A DNA stretch of 64,000 nucleotides from JAWKZG01 sp041396125 (GCA_041396125.1 JAWKZG010000003.1:318954-382953), one strand, 5' to 3'. Positions 43,520-52,392 are shown, counted from the stretch's first letter. Notes: generated by a model from the letters alone, not told the origin. Numbers and translations are program-made.

Positions 43520-45904
43520 TTGAAACCGACTCTGCACCTGCTCGGCATCCGGCACCATGGCCCAGGTTCGGCCGCCAGCGCGCTCAGTGCGCTGCAACAC
43601 TTGCAACCCGACCTGATCCTGCTGGAAGGCCCGCCTGAAGCCGATGCCATTCTGGCTCTGGCAGCAATGCCCGATATGCGTCCGCCGGTCGCGCAGCTGG
43701 TTTACGCGGTGGATAATCCAACCCAGGCCGTGTTCTTCCCTTACACGGAATTTTCGCCGGAATGGCAAACCGTACAATTTGCGCAACGGGCACACATCCC
43801 GCTACGTTACTTCGACCTGCCACAATCACACGCGCTGGCATTACAGGCCGACGAAGATGATGCCGATCAGGCTGATCGGGCCGACCCGCTCAGTTTGCTC
43901 GCTGCCAGTGCCGGCTTTAGCGATGGCGAACGCTGGTGGGAATATCTGGTTGAGCACCGTGCCAACGATCTGACCGTTTTCGAGGCTATTCATCAGGCCA
44001 TGTGCACGGTACGCGAACAACTCGCAAGCACGCATCCACCCAGCCGGCTGGAGCTGCTGCGCGAGGCCTGGATGCGCAAGTCCATCCGGCAAGCCCGGAA
44101 AGAAGGCTTTCAAACTATTGCCATCGTTTGTGGTGCCTGGCATACCCCTGCGTTAACTCAGGCGGTCAAAGCGAAAGATGACCAGGCTCTTCTGCGCGGT
44201 CTGCCAAAACTGAAAACTGCCGCAACCTGGGCACCCTGGACTCACGGTCGAATCGCCGCCGCCAGCGGCTACCGGGCCGGCGTGCAGGCACCAGGCTGGT
44301 ATCTGCATTTATGGCGCCAGCGGCAATCCCGGCCTGGCGCTAACAGTACACACGACAACCCCGGTCGCCGCATTGCCGTGACCTGGTTAAGCCGGGTGGC
44401 GCAGGCCCTGCGCGTGGAAGGTCTGGATGTTTCCTCAGCCAGCGTAATCGAAGCGGTCCGCCTGGCTGAAACGCTGGCCGTATTACGTGGTTTACCGTTG
44501 CCCGGACTGGAAGAGTTGACTGAAGTCAGCTGCAGTGTTTTCTGTTTTGGCGACGCTACAGCGCTACAGCTCATTCATACTCCGCTGGTCATCGGAACTG
44601 AATTAGGCCAGACCCCTGCCGAAGCCCCCAGTGTGCCTTTGGCGCGTGATCTGGAGCAAACCCAGAAACGCCTGCGCTTACCCCCTTCAGCAGTGGAAAA
44701 AACACTGGAGCTGGATTTACGCCAACCGCTTGCCCTGGAACGTTCACAACTGCTGTATCGGCTTGGCTTATTGGCTATTCCGTGGGGAGAGCGACGCCAG
44801 TCCAGCGGCAAAGGAACTTTTAAAGAAAGCTGGCAGATACAATGGCAGCCCGAATTTGCTATCCGGCTGATCGAAGCCGCCCGCTGGGGTAATAGTGTGG
44901 CGCAGGCAGCTGCGCAATGCGTACGCGAGCAACTCGACAGCGCCACGGCCCTGGCCGATATTGTGCAAATCCTGTCTACATTACTGCTGGCCAATCTACC
45001 CACCGCAGTCGAACATGCCCTGCGGCGGCTGGCGCAGGAAGCAGCGCTGGCAAATGACACCGCACAACTGATGGCGGCCTTGCCGGAACTGGCCCGGATT
45101 CTGCGCTACAGCGATGTACGCAATACAGACACCAGACTCTTAGCACATATTGTGCAGCAGTTAAGCGCCCGCATCTGCAGTGGACTGCCGCTGGCCTGCG
45201 CCAGCCTGGACGACACAGCGGCACAAGCCATGCAGCATCAGTTGATCGCAGTCAACGACGCCCTGCAATTATTGCAAACGCCCGATGCGAACAAGCAAGC
45301 GGTCAGTGACAGCCAGACAGACACCGCAAATACTGTCCCGGCGGATTCAGGCGATCATATACCCACCCCCGGATTATCAGTGCCAGTCGGGACAAGCGAT
45401 GAACTGGCAGCGTCAGCATTGCTGGCAGACTGGCATCGCACGCTGCTCACGCTGGCAGATCAGCAAGGTCTGCACGGATTGCTGGCCGGACGTTGTTGCC
45501 GCCTGCTGCTGAACGCGCAGCAGATCAATCCCGAGCAAGCTGCCGTGCGGCTGCAATTCGCGTTGTCCGGTGGTGTTCCTGCCGAGCAGGCCGCTGCCTG
45601 GCTGGATGGTTTTTTAGGTAGCGGGGGGGCCTTGTTATTGTACGACGCCAAGGTATGGTCAATTGTCGATACCTGGCTGTGCAGCCTGAATCCGAAAATG
45701 TTTCAAACATTATTGCCCTTACTGCGCCGGACTTGTGCCGGGTTCGCGTTCGGTGAACGCCGGCAGCTGCTGGAAAAAGTACAGACCCAGCCAGCAGGCA
45801 AAACAACTATTCCGACGAGTGCCGAGGCATTTGATCCGGCACTGGCGGCTGCCTGTCTGCCCTTGATATCCCAGTTATTGGGATTACAGGAGGAATCACC
45901 TTGA
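43520..45904 (+). CDS. DUF5682 protein (YehM-like), possible TIKI/TraB-fold enzyme
   Basis: 794-residue cytoplasmic protein, central and largest member of the cassette. TTG at 43520 is chosen because GGAGGG lies 6 bases before it and the conserved start LHLLGIRHHGPGSA follows at once. Motifs: GIRHHGPGS (residues 9-17), PDLILLEGPPEAD (30-42, with Glu36), and IAIVCGAWHTPAL (201-212). The Gly-x-x-His, Glu after an LLxE strand and second Gly-x-x-His recall the active site of the TIKI/TraB/EreA/ChaN superfamily, so a metal-dependent hydrolase or binding fold is inferred for the first 250 residues. The rest is helical and repetitive. No known function. The stop overlaps the VWA start as TTGA, indicating coupling. 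Confidence 0.83.
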   Translation: MKPTLHLLGIRHHGPGSAASALSALQHLQPDLILLEGPPEADAILALAAMPDMRPPVAQLVYAVDNPTQAVFFPYTEFSPEWQTVQFAQRAHIPLRYFDLPQSHALALQADEDDADQADRADPLSLLAASAGFSDGERWWEYLVEHRANDLTVFEAIHQAMCTVREQLASTHPPSRLELLREAWMRKSIRQARKEGFQTIAIVCGAWHTPALTQAVKAKDDQALLRGLPKLKTAATWAPWTHGRIAAASGYRAGVQAPGWYLHLWRQRQSRPGANSTHDNPGRRIAVTWLSRVAQALRVEGLDVSSASVIEAVRLAETLAVLRGLPLPGLEELTEVSCSVFCFGDATALQLIHTPLVIGTELGQTPAEAPSVPLARDLEQTQKRLRLPPSAVEKTLELDLRQPLALERSQLLYRLGLLAIPWGERRQSSGKGTFKESWQIQWQPEFAIRLIEAARWGNSVAQAAAQCVREQLDSATALADIVQILSTLLLANLPTAVEHALRRLAQEAALANDTAQLMAALPELARILRYSDVRNTDTRLLAHIVQQLSARICSGLPLACASLDDTAAQAMQHQLIAVNDALQLLQTPDANKQAVSDSQTDTANTVPADSGDHIPTPGLSVPVGTSDELAASALLADWHRTLLTLADQQGLHGLLAGRCCRLLLNAQQINPEQAAVRLQFALSGGVPAEQAAAWLDGFLGSGGALLLYDAKVWSIVDTWLCSLNPKMFQTLLPLLRRTCAGFAFGERRQLLEKVQTQPAGKTTIPTSAEAFDPALAAACLPLISQLLGLQEESP

Positions 45905-47097
45905 GCAAGCCTCCAATTGTTCAGACTCCAATGATCCAGACCGATAAGCGCCTGCGCCGCTGGCGGTTATTGCTGGGGGGTACGGACAACACGCTGCTGA
46001 ATGAACAGGATCAGCGTATTGATGCGGCACTAGCGGCCTTATATAACAGCGACGACGGCACGGATAAAGCGGCCAGCCTGAGCGCAGGTCTGGGCCGTTC
46101 AGCTCCACGGATAGCACGCTGGCTAGGCGATATCCGTGAATATTTCCCCAGCAGCGTTGTTAAAATCATGCAGCAGGACGCTATCGAGCGCCTGGACCTG
46201 CAGCAGTTACTGCTGGAACCGGAAATGCTGGCTGCGGTTGAAGCGGACGTGCATATGGTTGCAACCATCATAGCGCTGGGCAGGGTTATCCCGGAACGCT
46301 CCAAAGACAGCGCCCGCCAACTAGTGCGCCGGCTTGTTGAACAGCTGCTTGAGCAACTGCGCAATCCGCTCGAGCAGGCCGTGCGCGGCAGTCTGAACCG
46401 TGCCCGCCGCAGCCACCGTCCGCGACCGGCCGACATCGACTGGGCCCGTACTATCAAGGCCAATCTAAAACATTATCAGCCGGAGCACCGCACTATCATA
46501 CCGGCCCAACTGATTGGTTTCAGCCGCCAGCGCAAACAGGCGCTGCAGGATGTGGTCGTTTGTGTCGATCAATCCGGGTCGATGGCAACGAGTGTAGTTT
46601 ACGCCAGCGTGTTTTCCGCTGTGCTGGCGTCACTACCGGCATTGCATACCCGCTTGGTGGTGTTCGATACCGTCGTGGTGGATTTAAGTGAAGAACTTAA
46701 AGATCCAGTTGATGTATTATTCGCCACCCAGCTGGGCGGTGGTACTGATATTGACCATGCTATCGGCTATTGCCAGCAACTGATCGAGCGTCCGCAACAA
46801 ACTACGCTGGTGCTGATCACCGATCTGTGCGAGGGCGGCAATGCCCAGTCTTTGCTTAAACGGGTCGCCGCGCTGCTGGCTGCGGGCGTCAATATCGTGA
46901 CCCTATTGGCGCTGAGCGACGATGGCGCACCCTACTTCGACCATAAGCTGGCGGGCCGCTTCGCCGCGTTGGGGATTCCCTGTTTTGCCTGTACCCCGGA
47001 CCAGTTTCCGGCACTGATGGGTACCGCCCTGGCGCAACGCGATATTCAGCAGTGGGCAGCAGCACAAGGGATCGTACTGCAGCGTGAAAAAACCTAA
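45901..47097 (+). CDS. VWA (CoxE-type) domain protein (YehP-like)
   Basis: 398 residues: a helical N-terminal region and a C-terminal von Willebrand A domain from about residue 215. The metal-ion-dependent adhesion site is complete: DQSGSM (Asp223, Ser225, Ser227), Thr282 in GGGTDIDHA and the Asp of LITDLCEGG. VWA proteins paired with MoxR ATPases act as adaptors whose metal site binds an acidic residue of the partner. The TTG start at 45901 follows AGGAGG at 45889-45894 and overlaps the DUF5682 stop. E. coli YehP has the same architecture and size (about 378). Last gene of the cassette; dgoK follows after 18 bases. Confidence 0.88.
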   Translation: MSKPPIVQTPMIQTDKRLRRWRLLLGGTDNTLLNEQDQRIDAALAALYNSDDGTDKAASLSAGLGRSAPRIARWLGDIREYFPSSVVKIMQQDAIERLDLQQLLLEPEMLAAVEADVHMVATIIALGRVIPERSKDSARQLVRRLVEQLLEQLRNPLEQAVRGSLNRARRSHRPRPADIDWARTIKANLKHYQPEHRTIIPAQLIGFSRQRKQALQDVVVCVDQSGSMATSVVYASVFSAVLASLPALHTRLVVFDTVVVDLSEELKDPVDVLFATQLGGGTDIDHAIGYCQQLIERPQQTTLVLITDLCEGGNAQSLLKRVAALLAAGVNIVTLLALSDDGAPYFDHKLAGRFAALGIPCFACTPDQFPALMGTALAQRDIQQWAAAQGIVLQREKT

Positions 47098-47115
47098 TGT
47101 AATGATCAAAATCCT

Positions 47116-48099
47116 ATGACTTCCACATCAACTAGTCTATCAACGGGCAAGCGTGTTATTGCTGACTGGGGCACCAGTAATCTGCGTGTGTATTTAGTAG
47201 ACGAATCCGGTCAGGTACTGGAGCGTCGCGAATCGGAGCAAGGCATTCTGAATGTCCGTGATGGTGCTTTCGCCGCCACCCTCGCGCCTCTGTGCAGCGA
47301 CTGGCGCGAAGCAGTAAACAGTGCGCCTATCCTGCTGGCCGGCATGATCGGCAGCCGGCAGGGATGGGTGGAAACGCCTTACGCGCCCTGTCCGGCCCGA
47401 TTGCGCGATCTGGCCGGTTTATCAGCACAAGTAAGCGGCCCGCAGGACTGGCCGGTGCAAATTGCACCCGGCGTCTCATTGCGGCGGACGCTGACGGATA
47501 CCACGGCACAGCATCAGGCCGACGTGATACAGGCTGATGTCATGCGGGGAGAGGAAGTCCAGGTGTTCGGTGCAGCGGGACTGGCCGGCGTGCAGAACGG
47601 CATTTTCTGCCTGCCGGGCTCGCATTCCAAATGGGTCTGGTTGCAGCAAGGTGCCATCGTGGAATTCGTCACTTTTTTGAGCGGCGAACTTTACGCCGCC
47701 TTGTGCCAACATACCATTCTTGGTCGCCTGATCCCGGCACGCTCAGCAGGCCAGCTGCCAGACGATGACGACGCCTTCCGGCGCGGTCTTGTTGTTGCCC
47801 GGCGCAGTCCCGGCATTTTAAGCGCAGTGTTCAGTGCCCGCGCCGACTGTCTGCTGGATCTGCTTCCCGGCGATGGCGTCGCCTCGTATTTATCCGGTCT
47901 GCTAATCGGCGCCGAACTGGCCGAGCTAGGCTCGCGCTTGCCACCACAGGCCGGAGTTACCCTGATCGGTTCCGATCATCTGGCTCCCCGCTACGCCCTG
48001 GCGTTGCAATACTACAACCTGCACAGCCAGCGCATTTCAGCCCAGGATGCCAGTATTGCCGGATTACTGGCACTCAACCGCGCTGAGACAGCACCGTGA
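47116..48099 (+). CDS. dgoK: 2-dehydro-3-deoxygalactonokinase
   Basis: Phosphorylates 2-keto-3-deoxygalactonate with ATP in the De Ley-Doudoroff galactonate pathway. Recognised from IADWGTSNLRVYLVDESG near the N-terminus, the ILLAGMIGSRQGWVETPYAP block, GEEVQVFGA, FCLPGSHSKWVWL and the late SYLSGLLIGAEL and LIGSDHLAPRYALAL. 327 residues, the expected length. No other galactonate gene is adjacent. Instead it sits between the VWA gene (18 bases upstream) and rsmG, with its stop overlapping the rsmG GTG as GTGA. That is an odd neighbour for a housekeeping rRNA methyltransferase. Confidence 0.9.
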   Translation: MTSTSTSLSTGKRVIADWGTSNLRVYLVDESGQVLERRESEQGILNVRDGAFAATLAPLCSDWREAVNSAPILLAGMIGSRQGWVETPYAPCPARLRDLAGLSAQVSGPQDWPVQIAPGVSLRRTLTDTTAQHQADVIQADVMRGEEVQVFGAAGLAGVQNGIFCLPGSHSKWVWLQQGAIVEFVTFLSGELYAALCQHTILGRLIPARSAGQLPDDDDAFRRGLVVARRSPGILSAVFSARADCLLDLLPGDGVASYLSGLLIGAELAELGSRLPPQAGVTLIGSDHLAPRYALALQYYNLHSQRISAQDASIAGLLALNRAETAP

Positions 48100-48740
48100 A
48101 AGCCACTGATGACAGCATACTTCAGTCCTTGTGCAGCGGCCTGCAGACACTGAGGCTGGATACTGACGCTGCACCACAACTGGCTCGCTATCTCGGCCTG
48201 CTGGAACGTTGGAATACGGTCTATAATCTGACCGCGTTACGCCGCATGGAAGACATGGTGGTGCGTCACATCATGGACAGCCTGGTGGTGCAGGACTGGT
48301 TGCAGGGCAATATGATTCTGGATGTCGGCAGTGGCGCTGGTTTGCCAGGTATTCCGCTGGCTTTGCTAAATCCTGATCGTCACTTCTGCCTGCTAGATAG
48401 CAACAGCAAAAAAACCCGTTTTTTGAACCAGACCAAAATCGAGCTGGGACTAAATAATGTAACGGTTATTAGCAGCCGAATCGAACAGTATCAGCCTCAA
48501 ACACCCCACACGACGGTATTATCCCGCGCTTTTGCCAGCCTGGCCGACTTTATCACGCTGGCAGGTCCATACTGCGCTGCTGACGGTCGTCTGCTCGCCC
48601 TTAAAGGAAACTATCCGGGTGCTGAGCTTAGCGCACTGCCGGCAGGTTATCAGCTCGTCGCTGTGCACAGCCTGGATGTTCCCGGACTTGACGCTGAACG
48701 ACATCTGGTTCATGTTGCACCTGCTAAAGAAGCGGCATGA
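48096..48740 (+). CDS. rsmG: 16S rRNA (guanine-N7) methyltransferase G
   Basis: Methylates N7 of G527 in 16S rRNA (GidB). 214 residues with the family start LERWNTVYNLTALRRMEDMV (VRHIMDSL following), the SAM motif ILDVGSGAGLPGIPLALL, LLDSNSKKTRFLNQ and VLSRAFASLADFI. GTG 48096 is chosen for length and because it overlaps the dgoK stop. It precedes parA and parB as in most gammaproteobacteria, but the usual upstream partner mnmG (gidA) is absent, replaced by dgoK and the MoxR/VWA cassette. Confidence 0.95.
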   Translation: MKATDDSILQSLCSGLQTLRLDTDAAPQLARYLGLLERWNTVYNLTALRRMEDMVVRHIMDSLVVQDWLQGNMILDVGSGAGLPGIPLALLNPDRHFCLLDSNSKKTRFLNQTKIELGLNNVTVISSRIEQYQPQTPHTTVLSRAFASLADFITLAGPYCAADGRLLALKGNYPGAELSALPAGYQLVAVHSLDVPGLDAERHLVHVAPAKEAA

Positions 48741-48903
48741 AAATTCATGATTTTTGTTCAAATCCTGTGGTAACAGCGGATAATCGTGCGATTTATCGCC
48801 ATTAGCCGTCACAGCCCTGCCTCACAAAGCCTGAGCGGAAACAGGCAGATTGTCGTGCAGCGACTGGATGATGAACGCTTTTCGGTCTCGTAGGTAAAGA
48901 ATT

Positions 48904-49701
48904 ATGGCCTCGATTTTTGCGATAACCAATCAAAAAGGCGGCGTTGGTAAAACCACGACAGCCGTCAATCTAGCAGCTGCCCTGGCGGCTGGGCGCATCA
49001 ATAATAATGTTTTGCTGGTTGATATGGATCCGCAGGGTAACGCCACTATGGGCTGTGGAATCGACAAGCACGGAGTCAAAGCGACCAGCTATGAAGTGCT
49101 GCTGCGCGAGGTTGATATCAGCGAGGCACTGCATTATTCCGAGTCGGCCCAGATGCAGATCCTGCCTGCCAATGGCGATTTAACCGGTGCCGAGGTGGCG
49201 TTGCTCGATACGCAATCCGGCCAGCTGCGGCTGCGTGAATCCTTGCACAAAGTCGATGCTAATTTCGATTTTATTCTGATCGACTGTCCACCTTCTTTGA
49301 ACATGCTGACCGTCAATGCGCTTACCGCCGCCCAAGGTGTCATCATTCCCATCCAGTGTGAGTATTATGCATTGGAAGGCTTGTCAGCCTTGATTGACAC
49401 CGTTGGTAAAGTGCGCCGTTCCACTAACCCGGAATTACGCATCGAGGGGCTGCTGCGCACCATGTTTGATCCGCGCAACCGGCTCGCGAATGAAGTCTCG
49501 GAGCAACTGACAGAACACTTTCGGGACGATGTATACAGCACTATCATTCCGCGTAATGTCCGCCTGGCCGAAGCACCAAGCCACGGTCAGCCGATTATCG
49601 TCTACGATTCCAGTTCGAAAGGCGCAGAAAGCTATCTCGCGCTTGCCAAAGAGGTCCGGCAACGGGGCCGGCGGGCAAGTCAGACTAAAATTGCCGTTTA
49701 A
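48904..49701 (+). CDS. parA: Chromosome-partitioning ATPase ParA (Soj)
   Basis: Walker-type ATPase that positions the ParB-bound origin region. Deviant Walker A KGGVGKTTTAVNLAAAL near residue 11, DMDPQGNATMGCG, the Walker B IDCPPSLNMLTVNAL and PIQCEYYALEGLSALI are all present. 265 residues, without the N-terminal HTH domain of plasmid ParA proteins, so it is the chromosomal type. Separated from rsmG by 163 bases. The end RQRGRRASQTKIAV is short and basic, like its chromosomal relatives. It works with the ParB encoded 27 bases downstream. Confidence 0.95.
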   Translation: MASIFAITNQKGGVGKTTTAVNLAAALAAGRINNNVLLVDMDPQGNATMGCGIDKHGVKATSYEVLLREVDISEALHYSESAQMQILPANGDLTGAEVALLDTQSGQLRLRESLHKVDANFDFILIDCPPSLNMLTVNALTAAQGVIIPIQCEYYALEGLSALIDTVGKVRRSTNPELRIEGLLRTMFDPRNRLANEVSEQLTEHFRDDVYSTIIPRNVRLAEAPSHGQPIIVYDSSSKGAESYLALAKEVRQRGRRASQTKIAV

Positions 49702-49728
49702 TAATTCAGGACTTTAGGGGAGCATACG

Positions 49729-50595
49729 ATGGCAGCCAAGAAACGCGGCCTGGGACGGGGCTTGGATGCACTATTAAGTTCGACCGGTGCGGCTAAATCA
49801 TCCGCCAGCGTGGACAGCACACTACGCAAACTACCCATCGAAACCCTGGCTCGGGGGCGTTACCAGCCACGCAATGAAATCGATCCGGAAACGCTGCAGG
49901 AACTGGCTGATTCGATCAAAGCCCAGGGCATGGTGCAACCGATTATTGTACGGGCCATTGTCGGCGGACGTTATGAAATCATTGCCGGTGAACGACGCTG
50001 GCGGGCAGCCCAGTTGGCCGGATTAAGCGAGGTGCCGGCGCTGATTCGCGACGTTTCCGACGAAACCGCGATGGCCATGGCGCTGATCGAAAATATCCAG
50101 CGAGAGGATCTTAATCCGCTGGAAGAAGCAGCCGGTTTTCGTCGCCTGCATCAGGAATTCGGACTCACTCATCAGCAAGTCGCCGACGCAGTCGGGCGCT
50201 CGCGGACAGCAGTCACCAATTTATTGCGCTTACTGGAACTTTCACCACCGGTACAGGACTGGCTGCAGCAGGGCAAGCTGGAAATGGGACATGCCCGTGC
50301 CCTGTTACCGCTCGAGCCAGCCTTGCAAAAAGAAGCGGCACAGCAGGTCATGATCCGGGGACTCTCGGTGCGCGAGACCGAAGAGCTCGTGCGTAATCTG
50401 CAGCAACAGAGCCCGTCTCAGCCAAGCGCGCCCAGACGCCCCCTGGATCCGAATATCAAATCCCTGCAGAATGAATTATCCGAACGGCTAGGTGCCAAAG
50501 TGGCGTTGATTCATGCGTCCAGCGGTAAAGGGCGACTGGTGATACAGTACAATACGCTGGATGAACTGGATGGGATAATCGAACATATCAAGTAA
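49729..50595 (+). CDS. parB: Chromosome-partitioning protein ParB (Spo0J)
   Basis: CTP-dependent DNA clamp that loads at parS and spreads. The order is typical: N-terminal ParA-activating KKRGLGRGLDALL, the CTP-binding domain with ARGRYQPRNEID and the GERRWRAAQLAG motif, ENIQREDLNPLEEAAGFR, the HTH TQQ-like LTHQQVADAVGRSRTAVTNL, and a C-terminal dimerisation region ending IQYNTLDELDGIIEHIK. 288 residues. It forms an operon with parA. I found no full parS palindrome in the window; sites may lie beyond it. Confidence 0.95.
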   Translation: MAAKKRGLGRGLDALLSSTGAAKSSASVDSTLRKLPIETLARGRYQPRNEIDPETLQELADSIKAQGMVQPIIVRAIVGGRYEIIAGERRWRAAQLAGLSEVPALIRDVSDETAMAMALIENIQREDLNPLEEAAGFRRLHQEFGLTHQQVADAVGRSRTAVTNLLRLLELSPPVQDWLQQGKLEMGHARALLPLEPALQKEAAQQVMIRGLSVRETEELVRNLQQQSPSQPSAPRRPLDPNIKSLQNELSERLGAKVALIHASSGKGRLVIQYNTLDELDGIIEHIK

Positions 50596-50702
50596 TTTAT
50601 ATTATCGCTACCCAGCACCGGCAAGCACGGTATACTACGGCGTTGCGTTCTGGTTAACGCCTTGATTGCGGTTTTTACGGACGATTTTGAGCGATTCCCG
50701 CA

Positions 50703-50731
50703 TTGACCATGCTATTACCCACCCCTATAAT
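50703..50731 (+). promoter_or_regulatory. Sigma-70 promoter of the atp operon
   Basis: TTGACC at 50703-50708, a 17-base spacer, perfect TATAAT at 50726-50731. The transcript would carry a leader of about 65 bases, G+C-rich and with several short inverted repeats, before atpI. Confidence 0.82.
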
Positions 50732-50801
50732 GCGCCCCGATTAATGTGGGGTCTAGGGCACTCGCGCCCACATATGTGCGCGACGATTCGCGCGGAGTCA
50801 G

Positions 50802-51161
50802 ATGGGCGCATTTCAGACGACTGTAAAAACCTTTGCGGCACAAGCGGTTATCACTATAATAGCCGCACTAATAGCGTTATTGTTTGTTGATTTCAAGGCA
50901 GCCTACTCCGCTCTGATTGGCGGAGGAATCAACATTCTGGCCACTATGGTGTTCGCGCTGCGGGTTTTCTCCATCAAGCCGGGAGCACCGGCTAAGCGTA
51001 TGGCGCGCGCATTTTATGTGGGTGAAGCCATTAAGCTGCTGGTGACTGTCGGGCTGTTTCTTGCCGTATTGCTATGGCTTGATGTGTCGCTTCTCCCTTT
51101 GTTTTTAACGTATGCCATTACCATGCTGGCATTTTGGTTAGTTTTACTAATTGCAATTTGA
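50802..51161 (+). CDS. atpI: ATP synthase protein I
   Basis: Small membrane protein that helps assemble the c-ring. 119 residues with four hydrophobic spans (AVITIIAALIALLFVDFKAA, ALIGGGINILATMVFALRVF, AIKLLVTVGLFLAVLLW and LFLTYAITMLAFWLVLLIAI). First gene of the atp operon; GGAG lies 5 bases before the ATG and a strong promoter about 70 bases before it. The sequence is poorly conserved in general, so the call relies on size, topology and position before atpB. Confidence 0.88.
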   Translation: MGAFQTTVKTFAAQAVITIIAALIALLFVDFKAAYSALIGGGINILATMVFALRVFSIKPGAPAKRMARAFYVGEAIKLLVTVGLFLAVLLWLDVSLLPLFLTYAITMLAFWLVLLIAI

Positions 51162-51179
51162 TGGATAGATGAGGACGCT

Positions 51180-51965
51180 ATGAGCGAAAGCGGTGGCCAC
51201 AGCAGTTCCGAATACATTATTCACCACCTCACGCCGTTGAGAATCGGTACTGAGGGGTTCTGGTCGGTTCATCTGGATACATTATTGGTGTCGGCTATTC
51301 TCGGTTTCGGGATCTACTATTTCCTGTTCCGGAAAGTCGCCAAAAATGTAACCGACGGTGTGCCCGGTCCGTTACAGAATTTTGTCGAGATCATGATCGA
51401 ATTTGTCGACAATCAGGTGAAAGACAGTTTTCACGGCCATAACCCTGTTATTGCGCCTCTGGCTCTAACCATATTTGTCTGGGTTTTCCTGTGGAATCTC
51501 ATGGATCTGCTTCCTGTTGACCTGATTCCCAGTTTTCTGAGTCTGTTCGGTGTCCCGTATTTTAAAGTGGTGCCATCAACCGATGTCAACGCTACCTTCG
51601 CGCTATCGCTCAGCGTGATGTTTTTGGTGTTTTTCTATAGCTTCAAAGCCAAAGGCGTGATCGGCTTCAGCAAGGAAATTCTCAGCCATCCCTTCGGAAT
51701 GTGGTTGTTTCCCGCCAACCTGCTGTTATGGATAGTGGAAACGCTGGCCAAGCCGATTTCACTGTCGTTACGTTTGTTCGGTAACCTGTATGCTGGGGAG
51801 CTGATCTTTATTTTGATCGCCTTACTGCCCTGGTATCTGCAGTTCCTGCTCGGCTGGCCGTGGGCAGTGTTCCATATTCTGATCATTACATTGCAGGCAT
51901 TCATTTTCATGGTGCTGACCATTGTCTATATGAGTATGGCGCACGACGTTCACGAAGATCACTGA
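51180..51965 (+). CDS. atpB: ATP synthase F0 subunit a
   Basis: Forms the two proton half-channels next to the c-ring. 261 residues, multi-span. The essential Arg is in KPISLSLRLFGNLYAGELI, with PLALTIFVWVFLWNLMDLLP and the C-terminal AVFHILIITLQAFIFMVLTI followed by VYMSMAH. The His-rich N-terminus (HSSSEYIIHHLT) is typical of gammaproteobacterial AtpB. Starts 19 bases after atpI. Confidence 0.96.
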   Translation: MSESGGHSSSEYIIHHLTPLRIGTEGFWSVHLDTLLVSAILGFGIYYFLFRKVAKNVTDGVPGPLQNFVEIMIEFVDNQVKDSFHGHNPVIAPLALTIFVWVFLWNLMDLLPVDLIPSFLSLFGVPYFKVVPSTDVNATFALSLSVMFLVFFYSFKAKGVIGFSKEILSHPFGMWLFPANLLLWIVETLAKPISLSLRLFGNLYAGELIFILIALLPWYLQFLLGWPWAVFHILIITLQAFIFMVLTIVYMSMAHDVHEDH

Positions 51966-52022
51966 TCAAATTGATTTTTATCGTTTATTTTATTCACTCT
52001 CAATCGTAAATCTGGAGGCAAA

Positions 52023-52304
52023 ATGGAAAACTTGGCTGCTTTAATTGCCGATGTTCAAGGTATGACCGCCGTCGCCGTCGCGATCATTTTGGGTCTGGGT
52101 GCGGCTGGCACCGCTATTGGTTTTGGTTTACTTGGTGGTAAATTTCTGGAAGGTGCCGCTCGTCAGCCCGAATTAACCCCGCAGTTACAGGTGAAAATGT
52201 TCATCGTGGCCGGTTTGCTTGATGCCGTAACCATGATCGGCGTTGGTCTGGCACTGTTCTTCACCTTTGCAAACCCCTTTCTTGCTCCGCTGCAAGCCGG
52301 TTAA
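52023..52304 (+). CDS. atpE: ATP synthase F0 subunit c
   Basis: Hairpin subunit of the rotating c-ring, 93 residues. Two helices: an N-terminal one with LGLGAAGTAIGFGLLGGKFL and a C-terminal one, IVAGLLDAVTMIGVGLALFF, carrying the ion-binding acidic residue (Asp in GLLDAV). The polar loop is ARQPEL. Lack of the Gln and Ser/Thr sodium ligands around the acidic residue points to proton coupling. GGAGG precedes the ATG, as expected for a subunit made in excess. Confidence 0.96.
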   Translation: MENLAALIADVQGMTAVAVAIILGLGAAGTAIGFGLLGGKFLEGAARQPELTPQLQVKMFIVAGLLDAVTMIGVGLALFFTFANPFLAPLQAG

Positions 52305-52392
52305 GCGTGTCCTCGCTTAACGCGACTTATGTGCGGATAGTAGTGAATCTGAATTCATTCCACCCTACTACAAGACTTAAAGGGGGTAAAAC

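Noticed and set aside
45901..47097. Cobalt-chelatase CobT-type or RavA-ViaA partner identity for the VWA protein
   Set aside because: The neighbours (DUF5682 and SWIM) and size fit the YehP group better than CobT, which is longer and acidic, or ViaA, which pairs with RavA carrying a LARA domain.
48741..50800. parS centromere site near parA/parB
   Set aside because: I looked for the TGTTTCACGTGAAACA-type palindrome around the par genes and saw no convincing match, so none is reported.
50666..50890. Small plus-strand reading frame before atpI
   Set aside because: It covers the atp promoter and overlaps atpI in another frame; translation is not protein-like.
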